Source of the DNA: Gloeocapsopsis dulcis
GTDB taxonomy: Bacteria; Cyanobacteriota; Cyanobacteriia; Cyanobacteriales; Chroococcidiopsidaceae
Assembly (NCBI RefSeq): GCF_032163395.1
Contig: NZ_CP119968.1
Coordinates: forward strand, 2,630,001 to 2,694,000
Length of the DNA: 64,000 bases
Reading direction: 5' to 3'
This document shows, piece after piece, positions 37,075 to 45,908 of the stretch. A program made the translations under genes and the position numbers. The notes under the pieces are model-generated. The model did not search any database. It was not told the DNA's origin and saw only the letters and a program-made list of their open reading frames with translations. Position 1 is the stretch's first letter; the number at the start of each line of letters is the position of its first letter.

Positions 37075-37791
37075 TCATGGTGGGAGCATATCACGCAATC
37101 TCGCTACCATTTCTGTCCGAGCAGAAACTTCTAATTTCCGAAACATACGCTTTAAGGCTTGTTTGACAGAATTCTGAGTGATCCATAACTCTGCGCCAAT
37201 CTCTGCATTAGTTAATCCTTTAGCAACAAGATTAGCAATTTGAACTTCTCTAGGGGTGAGGCGCTTAAAAAGTGGGTTTGGAACCACTGATAGTTGGTGT
37301 CGCAACTCAGCAAGACGTGCGGAAAAATGCGTACAAACCGCGCCTAAACTAGCCAAATCAAGTTGACTGAATGCGGGTGTATTACTAGTACGAGCAAAGT
37401 TCACTGTGCCGATCAACTGACCTTGCCCAATGATGGGTCCAGTCATAATATGCTCATGATCATATGCAGCGCAGCACCTTTTGTACAACTGGCTCTGTTT
37501 CCAAGTTCCTTTTGGCAAAACTAACTCTTCGTGGGCTGGAGCATGATACCGCATAACATACCACAGGACTAGATCAACAGATTTGCCTACTTGTTGATAT
37601 CGCTCAATGAACGCATCTGGAACTCCCTTGACATCAACGCTGGCTAAGCTATCTTCCGTGTCTAAAAGATAAATTCCCCAACGTTGCACCCCAAAGTATT
37701 CGCTGATGCTATCCATGAACCTGAATCGTAATGTCTGTTCAGTTGGTGCAGTAGCGATCGCCTGAAATAAACGGTGAAGAGAATAATCCAT
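37075..37791 (-). CDS. LuxR-type transcriptional regulator with GAF-like sensor domain
   Basis: The protein has 238 residues from ATG 37791 (MDYSLHRLFQAIATAPTEQTLR); an upstream start would add 22 residues. The N-terminal GAF-like domain (20-160) includes YFGVQRWGIYLLDTED and PIIGQGQLIGTVNFARTSN. The C-terminal LuxR helix-turn-helix is LTPREVQIANLVAKGLTNAEIGAELWITQNSVKQALKRMFRKLEV. It is divergent from the DJ-1/PfpI gene at 37884 with 92 bp between starts, so it may control that gene. Confidence 0.88.
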   Translation of the reverse strand: MDYSLHRLFQAIATAPTEQTLRFRFMDSISEYFGVQRWGIYLLDTEDSLASVDVKGVPDAFIERYQQVGKSVDLVLWYVMRYHAPAHEELVLPKGTWKQSQLYKRCCAAYDHEHIMTGPIIGQGQLIGTVNFARTSNTPAFSQLDLASLGAVCTHFSARLAELRHQLSVVPNPLFKRLTPREVQIANLVAKGLTNAEIGAELWITQNSVKQALKRMFRKLEVSARTEMVARLRDMLPP

Positions 37792-37883
37792 GCGTTGAAA
37801 GTGTACCCACCTGAGGACTATGCGCGTTAACGGACTCTGCCTACAATCGTTCCACAATAGGAAATCTTAATCAAGTGTAAACT

Positions 37884-38585
37884 ATGACTCAACTACAAAT
37901 CGGCTTTCTAATTTATCCAGGTGTTATTCAACTCGACGTGATGGGAGCATATCAGGTTCTAGTATTTCCACCTAATACACAAGTGCATTTGATCTGGAAA
38001 ACACTAACCCCGATTGTCAGTAATGAAGGATTGACCTTTGTTCCAACCGTAACGTTTGCCGATTGTCCACCTCTAGATGTAATTTGTGTTCCTGGCGGTG
38101 GTATTGGACAAGTCGCAGTTATGAAAGATGCTGAAATCTTGTCCTTCCTGCAACAACAGTCTATATCCGCTCAATACGTGACTAGCGTATGTACAGGTTC
38201 AATGATCTTGGCGGCAGCTGGTTTACTGCAAGGTTACAAAGCAACCTGTCATTGGGCATTTCGAGATCAACTGGCAATGCTGGGAGTTGAAGTTATTCCT
38301 CAACGGGTGGTAATTGATCGCAATCGAGTAACGGGGGCTGGTGTCACATCGGGGATTGATTTTGGCTTAACGCTATTGGGATTGCTTTGTGGTGAACAGG
38401 TAGCAAAGATGGCTCAATTGATGATGGAATACACACCTGAACCACCTTTCAATGCAGGCAAACCAGAAACAGTAGGCAAGGAAATCGTGCGACCATTTAT
38501 GCAGTTTGGTAAACCGCTTCTCGATGCATTTCTAGCCCAAACAAGAGAAACGGCGGCTCAATTAAAACTAGAAACCGATTTTTAA
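37884..38585 (+). CDS. DJ-1/PfpI family protein (isonitrile hydratase-like)
   Basis: The protein has 233 residues with a class I glutamine amidotransferase-like fold: QIGFLIYPGVIQLDVMGAYQVL, then VICVPGGGIGQVAVM. The nucleophile elbow is YVTSVCTGSMILAAAGLLQGYKATCHWAF, with the conserved Cys and a downstream His. The isonitrile hydratase subgroup (InhA of Pseudomonas) has this layout; regulators and peptidases share it too. Divergent from the LuxR gene. Its 3' end faces the far end of the integron cassette array. Confidence 0.85.
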   Translation: MTQLQIGFLIYPGVIQLDVMGAYQVLVFPPNTQVHLIWKTLTPIVSNEGLTFVPTVTFADCPPLDVICVPGGGIGQVAVMKDAEILSFLQQQSISAQYVTSVCTGSMILAAAGLLQGYKATCHWAFRDQLAMLGVEVIPQRVVIDRNRVTGAGVTSGIDFGLTLLGLLCGEQVAKMAQLMMEYTPEPPFNAGKPETVGKEIVRPFMQFGKPLLDAFLAQTRETAAQLKLETDF

Positions 38586-38637
38586 GGCTGTGTCTCACCG
38601 ATAATCTTCAGGCTGTGCCCCTACCGATAACTCAGCA

Positions 38638-38723
38638 AGATAACGGTGAAGTGTAGCGGCAGTGGTTAACCATCAACTCCCTACATATGCCTTTCGTCTG
38701 TCCGCTGCCACGCAGTGTTAGCT
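38638..38723 (-). other. attC site A (end of cassette array)
   Basis: 86 bp, read on the minus strand from AGCTAAC to GTTATCT. Outer arms: TAACACTGCGTGGCAGCGG and the complement of CCGCTACACTTCACCGTTA pair with a few mismatches, with unpaired G and A in the left arm. Its core ends differ from RYYYAAC and GTTRRRY by one base each. The last cassette gene (stop at 38742) ends 18 bp before it. Confidence 0.75.
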
Positions 38724-38741
38724 GGCGACCAGAGAACCAAC

Positions 38742-39162
<421 letters not shown>

Positions 39163-39191
<29 letters not shown>

Positions 39192-39378
39192 GTAGCACTT
39201 TTAACATCGTATCTGCTGCCTCAACTGCATCATAGGGCGACCACACCGGGTAAGATTGCTCAGCTTTAATTAGATCCGTTTCCTGCTGAGCTAGTTCCGA
39301 AATCAGGAGTTGCATAATGTAGAACTTGTCTGAACGACTCAGCCCCTTCAATGTTGAGATTAACTCTGATGAAACCAT
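39163..39378 (-). CDS. Small protein paired with the aspartic protease, unknown
   Basis: The protein has 71 residues from MVSSELISTLKGLSRSDKF; a start 18 bp earlier is possible. Helical N-terminal half with IMQLLISELAQQETDLIKAEQ, then SYPVWSPYDAVEAADTMLKVL. It overlaps the protease gene by 29 bp, so the two are probably made together, perhaps as protein and processing enzyme, or in an antitoxin-like relation. No DNA-binding fold is evident. Function unknown. Confidence 0.7.
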
Positions 39379-39460
39379 GTCAATCACTCCGGTCAAGCCA
39401 GATTTATCCTTCTATTCTAATTGCCCTAGTGCACCTCTGAACCTATCTTGGTTGACGGCT

Positions 39461-40066
39461 CTACCTGCACAAATGATTAGTACTTTCTAAAAATTTCCAG
39501 ATCGGTCGATCGTTCCAAATCTGGGCCTCGATGAATCTGTCATATCGCCAGTACTCTTCAGTTTTCCATTTATCACCTGGCATTCCGTATTTTTGAACAA
39601 CCTCAACGATTTCTTCCAAAGTAAACACCTGCCCGTGAATTGGTTTCCGGCATAAGTCGCCCCGTCCAGTAGTGTCTGTAGCGATCGCTAGACTTGGCAT
39701 ACTGTCAGGGTAGGTGAACGAAATCATATCACTGTTAAACAAAGACAACGGAATCTGCAACTTAGCTGGGTTCGCATCGCTGAAAAAGCCGTTCTTTTGA
39801 AAAAAGTCGTCATTCTCGCCCAATACAAAATAGAGCGGACTTTGAAGATATGGTTTCTTACCTTTCCTCACAAACTCACTGTAGAGCCACGCTTCGACTC
39901 TTCGACGTTCTTCAAGATAACCAGGATGCAACCATGCCCGTTTGCCACTCTCTTTGAGGGTAGATAGAAATTGCTCAGCCATCTCATCGGGATAGCTACA
40001 AATATTTTTTAAACGATCGCTGCCCTTGCTGTAGTAATGCGTGATGTAGTCTGGTATCTCGCACAT
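39461..40066 (-). CDS. Unknown protein, integron cassette gene
   Basis: The protein has 201 residues from MCEIPDYITHYYSKG; a start 21 bp earlier exists. It contains RAWLHPGYLEERRRVEAWLYSEFVRKGKKP, then YFVLGENDDFF, SMISFTYPDS-like ending SFTYPDSMPSL and HGQVFTLEEIVEVVQKYGMP. Proteins with the ITHYY start and SFTYPDS motif recur as hypothetical proteins in diverse bacteria; activity unknown. First gene of cassette 3, directly after attC B. Confidence 0.75.
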   Translation of the reverse strand: MCEIPDYITHYYSKGSDRLKNICSYPDEMAEQFLSTLKESGKRAWLHPGYLEERRRVEAWLYSEFVRKGKKPYLQSPLYFVLGENDDFFQKNGFFSDANPAKLQIPLSLFNSDMISFTYPDSMPSLAIATDTTGRGDLCRKPIHGQVFTLEEIVEVVQKYGMPGDKWKTEEYWRYDRFIEAQIWNDRPIWKFLESTNHLCR

Positions 40067-40157
40067 CCATCTTTGTCCTTCATGCAAGCGTGCTTCAACA
40101 TTGTAAGCAAATCAACCAACTACTTTCAAACTACTGCCACCACTCGTAACCGAAGCC

Positions 40158-40244
40158 AGCTGACGGTTCTGCTCACCGGACGCAGATAACTTTTGCTCCC
40201 CACTCAGAAATCAACTTCGTTCCGGTGCAGCGGGATTGTTAGGC
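40158..40244 (-). other. attC site B
   Basis: 87 bp on the minus strand, beginning GCCTAAC (perfect RYYYAAC, containing the stop TAA of the preceding gene) and ending GTCAGCT. Left arm ATCCCGCTGCACCGGA pairs with GTCCGGTGAGCAGAACCG of the right arm, leaving an unpaired G (GCTGCACC versus GCTCACC). The central spacer is about 40 bp. Confidence 0.85.
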
Positions 40245-41348
40245 GGTAGCTACATCTGCAAACAATTCCTGAATCATTTCAGCTACTTCCTGAATCCTGC
40301 CTTGAAATATGTTTATATTACTTTCCCGCATGTTACTGAGGATCTTCAGTAAAGCTCTCTTCTCGCATATTTGTCTGTAATAGCATTCAAATGACTCGAG
40401 GTGAGCAAATGCACCATTCATCTCTTTGCGAAATATATAAAACACAATTGCTTTTTCAATCATGTCTCTAAGCTTTTCATCTTCAATAAATGTGTGCATA
40501 ATGAGCACCAAGTAGCTAAAAGTAACTTCATATCTGATGTATGGATAAAGACGCAGCATTAAGCAAATCAGCAGAATGTCAGAGATTTGTGCTACATAAG
40601 AATACAAAGTAACTAAAAATACTTTAGCTTCAGGTTGACCTGCCATAAGTTGAGTATATCCTGGTGCAGATGCATTATGGATCTCAATTTTTCTACGAAG
40701 TGAGACGCCATCTTCACTGAAGCTATTAAATACTATTCTGTTGCGGACATAAGGTTCCAGTTGGTTTTCGATATCCTCAAAAGTATCGAAGTCTTCACAA
40801 AATGAATCTTGATCCTCGTATTTTTTCTTGAATATACTCGATATGAAATTCATAAAGAATTCACTAAGCAATTCGCGATGTTCTTGTTCATTTTCAATTG
40901 CCAGTAATTGAATAGGTAATATATAAAAAATAAGTTGGTAGTTCTCCAGAACTTTAATGGTATCAATCAGTAAGCGCCGAAAAAGATTTACACACTCACC
41001 TGTGTCAATTGATCCTTCGGGAATCCTGAAGAAATGCTCTATCTTTAAAAAGGGATCATGTAAGAGATGGAAATCACCAAGTGATTTAAAATAGAAATGC
41101 TCATTTTCAGAAACGTTTAGGTAGGTCGCTCCACTCAACAAAAAGCATACATTGTGTTCCGTTAAGCCTTCAAGTTCTAAGTCAATAATATCAAGTCTTT
41201 CCATCCAAAAATACTTAACCTCATCCATGAACAGCGAGATTTGCATTGCTGTTAATTCGTTGACATTATAACTATTTGAAAACTGGGCAACTAGTTTATG
41301 ATATTCTGATTGAAACCGTTGGATATGTTGAATAGTTGGTTGAGGCAT
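40239..41348 (-). CDS. Unknown 369-residue protein, integron cassette gene
   Basis: Starts MPQPTIQHIQRFQSEYHKL, mostly helical and rich in Phe, Tyr, Leu and Glu. It contains YNVNELTAMQISLFMDEVKYFWMERLDII and a hydrophobic stretch near 250-285 (YSYVAQISDILLICLMLRLYPYIRYEVTF) that could be one or two membrane helices or a buried core. No recognised domain. Its stop codon lies within attC B. It follows the 486-residue gene by 9 bp, and the two form one cassette; both are probably needed for one function. Confidence 0.75.
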   Translation of the reverse strand: MPQPTIQHIQRFQSEYHKLVAQFSNSYNVNELTAMQISLFMDEVKYFWMERLDIIDLELEGLTEHNVCFLLSGATYLNVSENEHFYFKSLGDFHLLHDPFLKIEHFFRIPEGSIDTGECVNLFRRLLIDTIKVLENYQLIFYILPIQLLAIENEQEHRELLSEFFMNFISSIFKKKYEDQDSFCEDFDTFEDIENQLEPYVRNRIVFNSFSEDGVSLRRKIEIHNASAPGYTQLMAGQPEAKVFLVTLYSYVAQISDILLICLMLRLYPYIRYEVTFSYLVLIMHTFIEDEKLRDMIEKAIVFYIFRKEMNGAFAHLESFECYYRQICEKRALLKILSNMRESNINIFQGRIQEVAEMIQELFADVATA

Positions 41349-41357
41349 TCGCGTGAC

Positions 41358-42818
41358 CTAATCCAATATCATTAATGTTTCTGGAATTTCATAGTTTTGT
41401 TTTAGCAAGTCAAGCAACCTCATCATAATGCTGCGACAATCTGCCTTCACGTCAGGCAAGTTCTGAACGCCAAATATGTCTGGAACAATATGGTACTGAT
41501 GGCTTGCATTATTACATTTGAGCATTGATGTTTCTCTAATCGCTCCCCACAAACCATGAGCAAAACTTGAATCATAATCGTAGAATAGGTCGAAAAGATA
41601 TTTTTCTCCGACTTCTATACTCTTTTCTCTGATCCCCTGTTTGTCGAAATACTTTAAATCAACGTCGATAAACTCTTCCCATTTGATCTCATTCACTAAC
41701 ATATCCACTAATGGTGGAACAAAATGAGCTGATTCTTCTAGTTCATTTTCCCTAGCCTTCAATAAAACAAGCTTATACTTGCTGATTCCATACAACTTGT
41801 ACTCTTCCCATATTTTTGGATGGTCGTTTTCCCGTTTCAATAAATACTTCAGGATAATTAAAATCTCAATGATCGTTCTTATTGCATATCGCCCTAGAAT
41901 TCCGTTTCCTAAATTATTATCATAGATTTCAGAGAACAACCTCAGCGCATAAGTTATTGAACCAATAATAACGTCAAACCTGTCATCTAGAAGCGACTCT
42001 GTTTTATAAGAATTAGTGACGTATTCTAATACTTTCCGGTATTGTTCAATAAATGGTTGATAGTTAAATGTATTTTCATCATGCATAATTCGTGTAGGGT
42101 TACATCGCGTAATCATTCCAATCTTTTTCCAAAACTCCGAGGTGAATTCGCCATCCTCATTCTCTCCGAATGAACCTTCCATAGCCCTAATGGTTGGCCG
42201 ATACATTTTCATCCTTTCATCATCATGACTAGTGTAGGGATAGATTGAAAGTGCTTCAAGTGCATTTGGGGCATCTTTTGATATATGAATTCTTCCAGCA
42301 AAAATATGAAGTTCCAGCGTTAAAAAGCGTAAATCTGTAGCTTCATTAGATTGATGAGGGGAATAAATCTCAATAGCATTAGTGAGTTGCTTTAGTCTTA
42401 CTTCAAAATTGATTTCTGGAACATTGAAGGCTTCATTAAACTGTGGATAGTCCCTAGCTCGATATAAAACTGTTAAAGGAGATAAGACAAAAGGCTCTAC
42501 TTGCTCCAAAATGATTTGAAAAACAGATGCTTGTTCGTCATAAGGCAACTCAAGTATTTGTGACAATTTAGGCTTTGATAAATTTTGAATTTGTGTGGAA
42601 ATATTATTTAGGATTGCTCCTGCTTTTTGAAATCCCTCTTCTCTCCTATACTCCATAAGAATTAAGCCTAACCACAAATACTCTGGCATCCGTTCTTTCG
42701 CCCATGAACTCAATCTCAATTGATCGCCAAGACTATCATTTATAGGACTGATTACTCTTCCTTGTCGGCGATGCAGTTTATGGTCGCTGAGACTGCTGAC
42801 GTTCTTTTCGCTTGTCAT
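41358..42818 (-). CDS. Unknown 486-residue protein, possibly DUF5677-like, integron cassette gene
   Basis: An all-helical protein from MTSEKNVSSLSDHKLHRRQGR. The second half has RTIIEILIILKYLLKRENDHPKIWEEYKLYGISKYKLV, then an acidic region and YLFDLFYDYDSSFAHGLWGAIRE. This arrangement (E...LKYLL, K..Y..YG..K, then a late SxxxHG-like motif) recalls DUF5677, a HEPN-like helical family, but the match is by eye only. First gene of cassette 2, 167 bp after attC C, followed in 9 bp by the 369-residue gene. Confidence 0.72.
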   Translation of the reverse strand: MTSEKNVSSLSDHKLHRRQGRVISPINDSLGDQLRLSSWAKERMPEYLWLGLILMEYRREEGFQKAGAILNNISTQIQNLSKPKLSQILELPYDEQASVFQIILEQVEPFVLSPLTVLYRARDYPQFNEAFNVPEINFEVRLKQLTNAIEIYSPHQSNEATDLRFLTLELHIFAGRIHISKDAPNALEALSIYPYTSHDDERMKMYRPTIRAMEGSFGENEDGEFTSEFWKKIGMITRCNPTRIMHDENTFNYQPFIEQYRKVLEYVTNSYKTESLLDDRFDVIIGSITYALRLFSEIYDNNLGNGILGRYAIRTIIEILIILKYLLKRENDHPKIWEEYKLYGISKYKLVLLKARENELEESAHFVPPLVDMLVNEIKWEEFIDVDLKYFDKQGIREKSIEVGEKYLFDLFYDYDSSFAHGLWGAIRETSMLKCNNASHQYHIVPDIFGVQNLPDVKADCRSIMMRLLDLLKQNYEIPETLMILD

Positions 42819-42985
42819 AAGTTAATTTCTTTATTCAAAACTCCAATTGGGAATGGCATAATTTCAATTCTATGTCTATCGTTCAGTTATCAAACCACGC
42901 CCTCGATTTCTTTGACCCATCGGTCTTACGCTTTTGCTAGGTGAGCGGGAACTTTCTCACTTAGAAGGTTTTGTTACAATAGCCC

Positions 42986-43072
42986 GCCTAACGGTACGGT
43001 TCAGGGGTGGTAGATAGCTTTTGCCATCCCACCAATGACTTTCGACCATCCGCTGCAACCGAATTGTTATGC
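42986..43072 (-). other. attC site C
   Basis: 87 bp on the minus strand, from GCATAAC (containing the stop TAA of the preceding gene) to a perfect GTTAGGC. Left arm TAACAATTCGGTTGCAGCGG and the complement of CCCCTGAACCGTACCGTTA align with an unpaired G (GGTTGCAG versus GGTTCAG), the extrahelical base typical of attC. Confidence 0.88.
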
Positions 43073-43725
43073 CGCCGCAATTAACGACTTCATATCTGAA
43101 TAATAAGATTCATAATTTCTCCATTCAAGAAGTGCTGTAATATTGCTAGAAAAATTGATTAACACTTCATTCTCTAAATCAAATGCTGGATCTCCAAGAG
43201 ATTGTTCTGTAGCACCAGTGTAATTGTGTGCAAGGAAATTGAAGATAGTTTTGCTTGGTTCTCTAAGTTCTTCATTATCCATATGATTGAACTGATTACG
43301 ACCAGCATAGATTATTAGACCTATAGGCAAGTGGCGAACCCTGCGCCCTATGCAGAACTTGACAGACTTACTTTTAGGTTTTATCGATGAACGTAGAGCT
43401 TCAGGTAAATCTTCAGGTATCTCTTCGTTCCCAGAAAACCATTAGAACCCCATTGCAGCAATTTGAAGCAAGGAACCACATAATGTGGCAAGTGCAAAAC
43501 TTTCTACGGAGAACTCCCTCTGTGCTTTGAATGATGATTGGATTGCATCTCTATTTACAGCCACCCAATTCTTATAAGCAGGTTTTTGGTTTAAAGTATC
43601 ACCAGCATTGCCTAAGTATATGGGCGGCGTGCATCGCGTAAGATCTTGAGATATAAATCAATCCCATCAAAAATTTTGATTACCGCACTTTCTGTTCGTT
43701 TAATATATTCTTCTGCTGAGTTCAT
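43067..43725 (-). pseudogene. Unknown cassette gene, disrupted
   Basis: Reads from ATG 43725 (MNSAEEYIKRTESAVIKIFD). One frameshift is near 43625-43630 (DAR then YLGNAGDTLNQKPAYKNWV), then VESFALATLCGSLLQIAAMGF and an ochre stop (43445-43447), then WFSGNEEIPEDLPEALRSS and RHLPIGLIIYAGRNQFNHMD to SLIAAA. The last stop is inside attC C. About 218 residues if repaired. The ancestral family is not recognised. It starts 21 bp after the gene at 43747 and so belongs to the same cassette. Confidence 0.75.
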
Positions 43726-43746
43726 TATGAAAACTGTTTATACTGA

Positions 43747-44475
43747 TTATTTCGCATTAGGGCATAAATATTTGTGAGCGCCATTGTAAATTACATTGGT
43801 GTTCTGTGTGTTACTGAATGACTTTATTTTATCTTCTACAGCTTGTTTATATCCCAGTGCATAGATCTCGCTACACGCGCCATACCCAGCTACAAGCATT
43901 GTTGCATCGGGCTTTTGATGAAACTCAGCATTCACATTTTGGGTATCAAAGCCTTGTTGCCTGATATCAGACAGGTAACTTTTAGGAGCTTCAAGAGGGA
44001 TAGAAACTTGAACACCTTTGTCAGGGCAACTATATAAATTGGCAAGAGCGTATACTGTAACCAAATTAAGCGAGAGTTCGTCCACTATGCTTATTGCTGA
44101 TGGTTCTTCAAGAAGTCGTTGTAACTGACTAGCAATAGAGGCAAAAATTTGCTCCTCTTTCGTAACACTGGTTTTCAGTTCACAATACTTATCCGCCATA
44201 TCTAGAACATCTTGATTAGTTTGCGGCGATTTCTTTTTCTCTGGAAAAACCTTATAAAATCCTTCAACTAATTTTGCTTGAGTTTCACGTTTTGGGCTGC
44301 GATCAGCCATAATTTCTCTGAAGGGACTCCAGTTTTCGCGCTTCATTGTTACTGGATCGTATACCTGAATTATGTCACCACAACCACGAAAGAAAAAGAT
44401 TCCTCCGAAAATCAGGACAAAACCCAGAATGCCTCCAATTTTTTCTCTCCACATAGTTGCAACCAAGCTCTTCAA
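43747..44475 (-). CDS. Unknown single-pass membrane protein, first cassette gene
   Basis: The protein has 242 residues. One membrane helix is near the N-terminus (IGGILGFVLIFGGIFFFRGC, about 13-32) and a large soluble domain follows. This has CELKTSVTKEEQIFASIASQLQRLLEEPSAIS and the late CPDKGVQVSIPLEAP plus ATMLVAGYGACSEIYALGYKQAVEDKI. Five Cys (YSC, YGAC, YLC and others) could form disulphides outside the cytoplasm. Family not recognised. It is the integrase-proximal gene of the array and so is the most likely to be transcribed from a cassette promoter. Confidence 0.72.
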   Translation of the reverse strand: MKSLVATMWREKIGGILGFVLIFGGIFFFRGCGDIIQVYDPVTMKRENWSPFREIMADRSPKRETQAKLVEGFYKVFPEKKKSPQTNQDVLDMADKYCELKTSVTKEEQIFASIASQLQRLLEEPSAISIVDELSLNLVTVYALANLYSCPDKGVQVSIPLEAPKSYLSDIRQQGFDTQNVNAEFHQKPDATMLVAGYGACSEIYALGYKQAVEDKIKSFSNTQNTNVIYNGAHKYLCPNAK

Positions 44476-44610
44476 GATCTAGATTGCCCATTAGCTTACC
44501 TACAGACCTCACTCTTAGCGATCCGGACTATCTCAGCAGCACCTCTGAGGTTAGCTTGACTTTGACACCAACAGATTCGATGGTGGTTGCGCCCCTACCA
44601 AGGACTAGCA

Positions 44611-44640
44611 GCATAACTATTTATTATACGGAAAGGTTCC
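44611..44640 (-). other. Candidate attI recombination site
   Basis: On the minus strand GTTATGC (44617-44611) matches the core at the end of the attC sites and lies between intI and the first cassette gene. Directly beside it is an inverted copy (TATTATACGGAAAGGTTCC, 44622-44640) of the repeats found before intI, an arrangement reminiscent of the extra integrase sites DR1 and DR2 of attI1. Crossover position is inferred. Confidence 0.5.
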
Positions 44641-44702
44641 ATGTAATCTTTTTCTAGATAGAGATATATAAGCATGAGAGCACTTTCCTGTTAGAATACA
44701 CA

Positions 44703-44876
44703 GAAATTTTCTTGAAAATAACCCTAATTGGATATTATCCAGACTTTTTCCGTATAATCACCCTTAATGGGAGGATTATATAGAATTCTTCTGTATATCC
44801 CTTAGTGATATATAGAATTTTTCCGTATAACATCCTGATTAAGATTATTAAACGGAATTTTTCTATATAACACCCT
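44703..44876. repeat. Five tandem repeats of a TTTTTCCGTATAA motif before intI
   Basis: Copies start near 44703, 44742, 44783, 44814 and 44855. Core versions include GACTTTTTCCGTATAATCAC, GAATTCTTCTGTATATCCCT, GAATTTTTCCGTATAACATC and GAATTTTTCTATATAACACC. Spacing is 39, 41, 31 and 41 bp. They end exactly at the intI start codon. They could be binding sites for the integrase or a repressor, or parts of attI. Confidence 0.7.
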
Positions 44877-45843
44877 ATGGAACAGCGTCCAAAAAAGCTG
44901 CTTGAACAAGTACAAGATGCGATTCGTCTTAAGCACTATTCTTACCAAACAGAAAAGACTTATATTTACTGGATTAGACGCTATATCCTTTTTCATAATA
45001 AACGCCATCCGAAGGATATGGGAAGTGCTGAAATTGAAGCATTTTTAACGCATCTTGCGGTTCATGAAAATGTGGCGGCATCAACGCAAAATCAAGCACT
45101 TCATTCTGTTTTATTTTTATACCGAGAAGTATTAAAACAAGATTTAGATTTAAAGGTTGATGCAGTACGTGCAAAGAAATCTAAATATTTACCAACAGTT
45201 CTGACAAAAGATGAAGTTTTCGCAACTATCCAACAATTATCGGGTGTACATCAACTTTTAATTAAATTACTTTACGGTACAGGGCTACGATTAAATGAAG
45301 GATTGAGCTTAAGAGTTAAAGATATTGATTTTGCTCAAAATCAAATTACAGTACGCGATACAAAAGGTAATGAAAGTCGGGTGACTATGTTACCAGAAAG
45401 TATTGCTGAAGAATTAAAAAGTCATTTACAAAGTGTAAAAATTTTACATCAACAAGATTTACAAAAAGGCTATGGTTCGGTTTATTTACCTTTTGCATTA
45501 GAAAGAAAATATCCCAGAGCGAAGTACGATTGGATTTGGCAGTTTGTTTTTCCTTCGAGTAGCATCTCTAGAGACCCGCGTAGTGGAGAAGTTCATCGCC
45601 ATTATTTACACGAGAGTAGTTTACAAAAAGCCCTCAACCAAGCAGTTCGTCAAGCAGGTATTCAAAAAAAAGGTTAGTTGTCATACCTTTCGCCACAGTT
45701 TCGCTACCTACTTACTCCAAAACGGCTATGACATCCGCACGGTACAGGAATTACTTGGACACAAGAATGTCAAAACAACGATGATTTATACCCATGTACT
45801 CAACCGTGGTGGTAAGGCTGTTCGTAGCCCACTTGATTTGTAA
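44877..45843 (+). pseudogene. intI: Integron integrase (tyrosine recombinase), frameshifted at A8
   Basis: Restoring one base gives 321 residues; IntI1 has 337. Residues 1-264 read [21 protein letters not shown], then the SAM-like domain. The IntI-specific extra domain is [18 protein letters not shown] and [16 protein letters not shown]. The run of eight A at 45664-45671 breaks the frame after GIQKK; with seven A the reading goes on [23 protein letters not shown] and [13 protein letters not shown]. Catalytic residues R138, K163, H269, R272, H295 and Y304 equal IntI1 positions minus 8. Cassette excision and insertion at attI and attC is its job. It is inactive unless slippage or a sequencing error is involved. 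Confidence 0.93.
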
Positions 45844-45908
45844 AGAGTCGGTTGACGTTTATGAACAACTGAATTTTCCCACTCAGTAAAAATTTTGCAC
45901 TTCACGTT

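Noticed and set aside
38586-38637. Repeated GGCTGTG..CACCGATAA words beyond attC A as a fourth array site
   Set aside because: They are a short tandem duplication next to the PfpI gene and do not form arms of the right length.
44476-44600. An extra small cassette between attI and the gene at 43747
   Set aside because: A 28-residue frame and one short hairpin are visible, but no second attC core pair, so it is taken as leader of the first cassette.
45650-45690. Programmed -1 ribosomal frameshift in intI
   Set aside because: The A-run would allow -1 slippage, but the downstream catalytic frame needs +1 or loss of one base, so a normal -1 signal does not rescue the protein.
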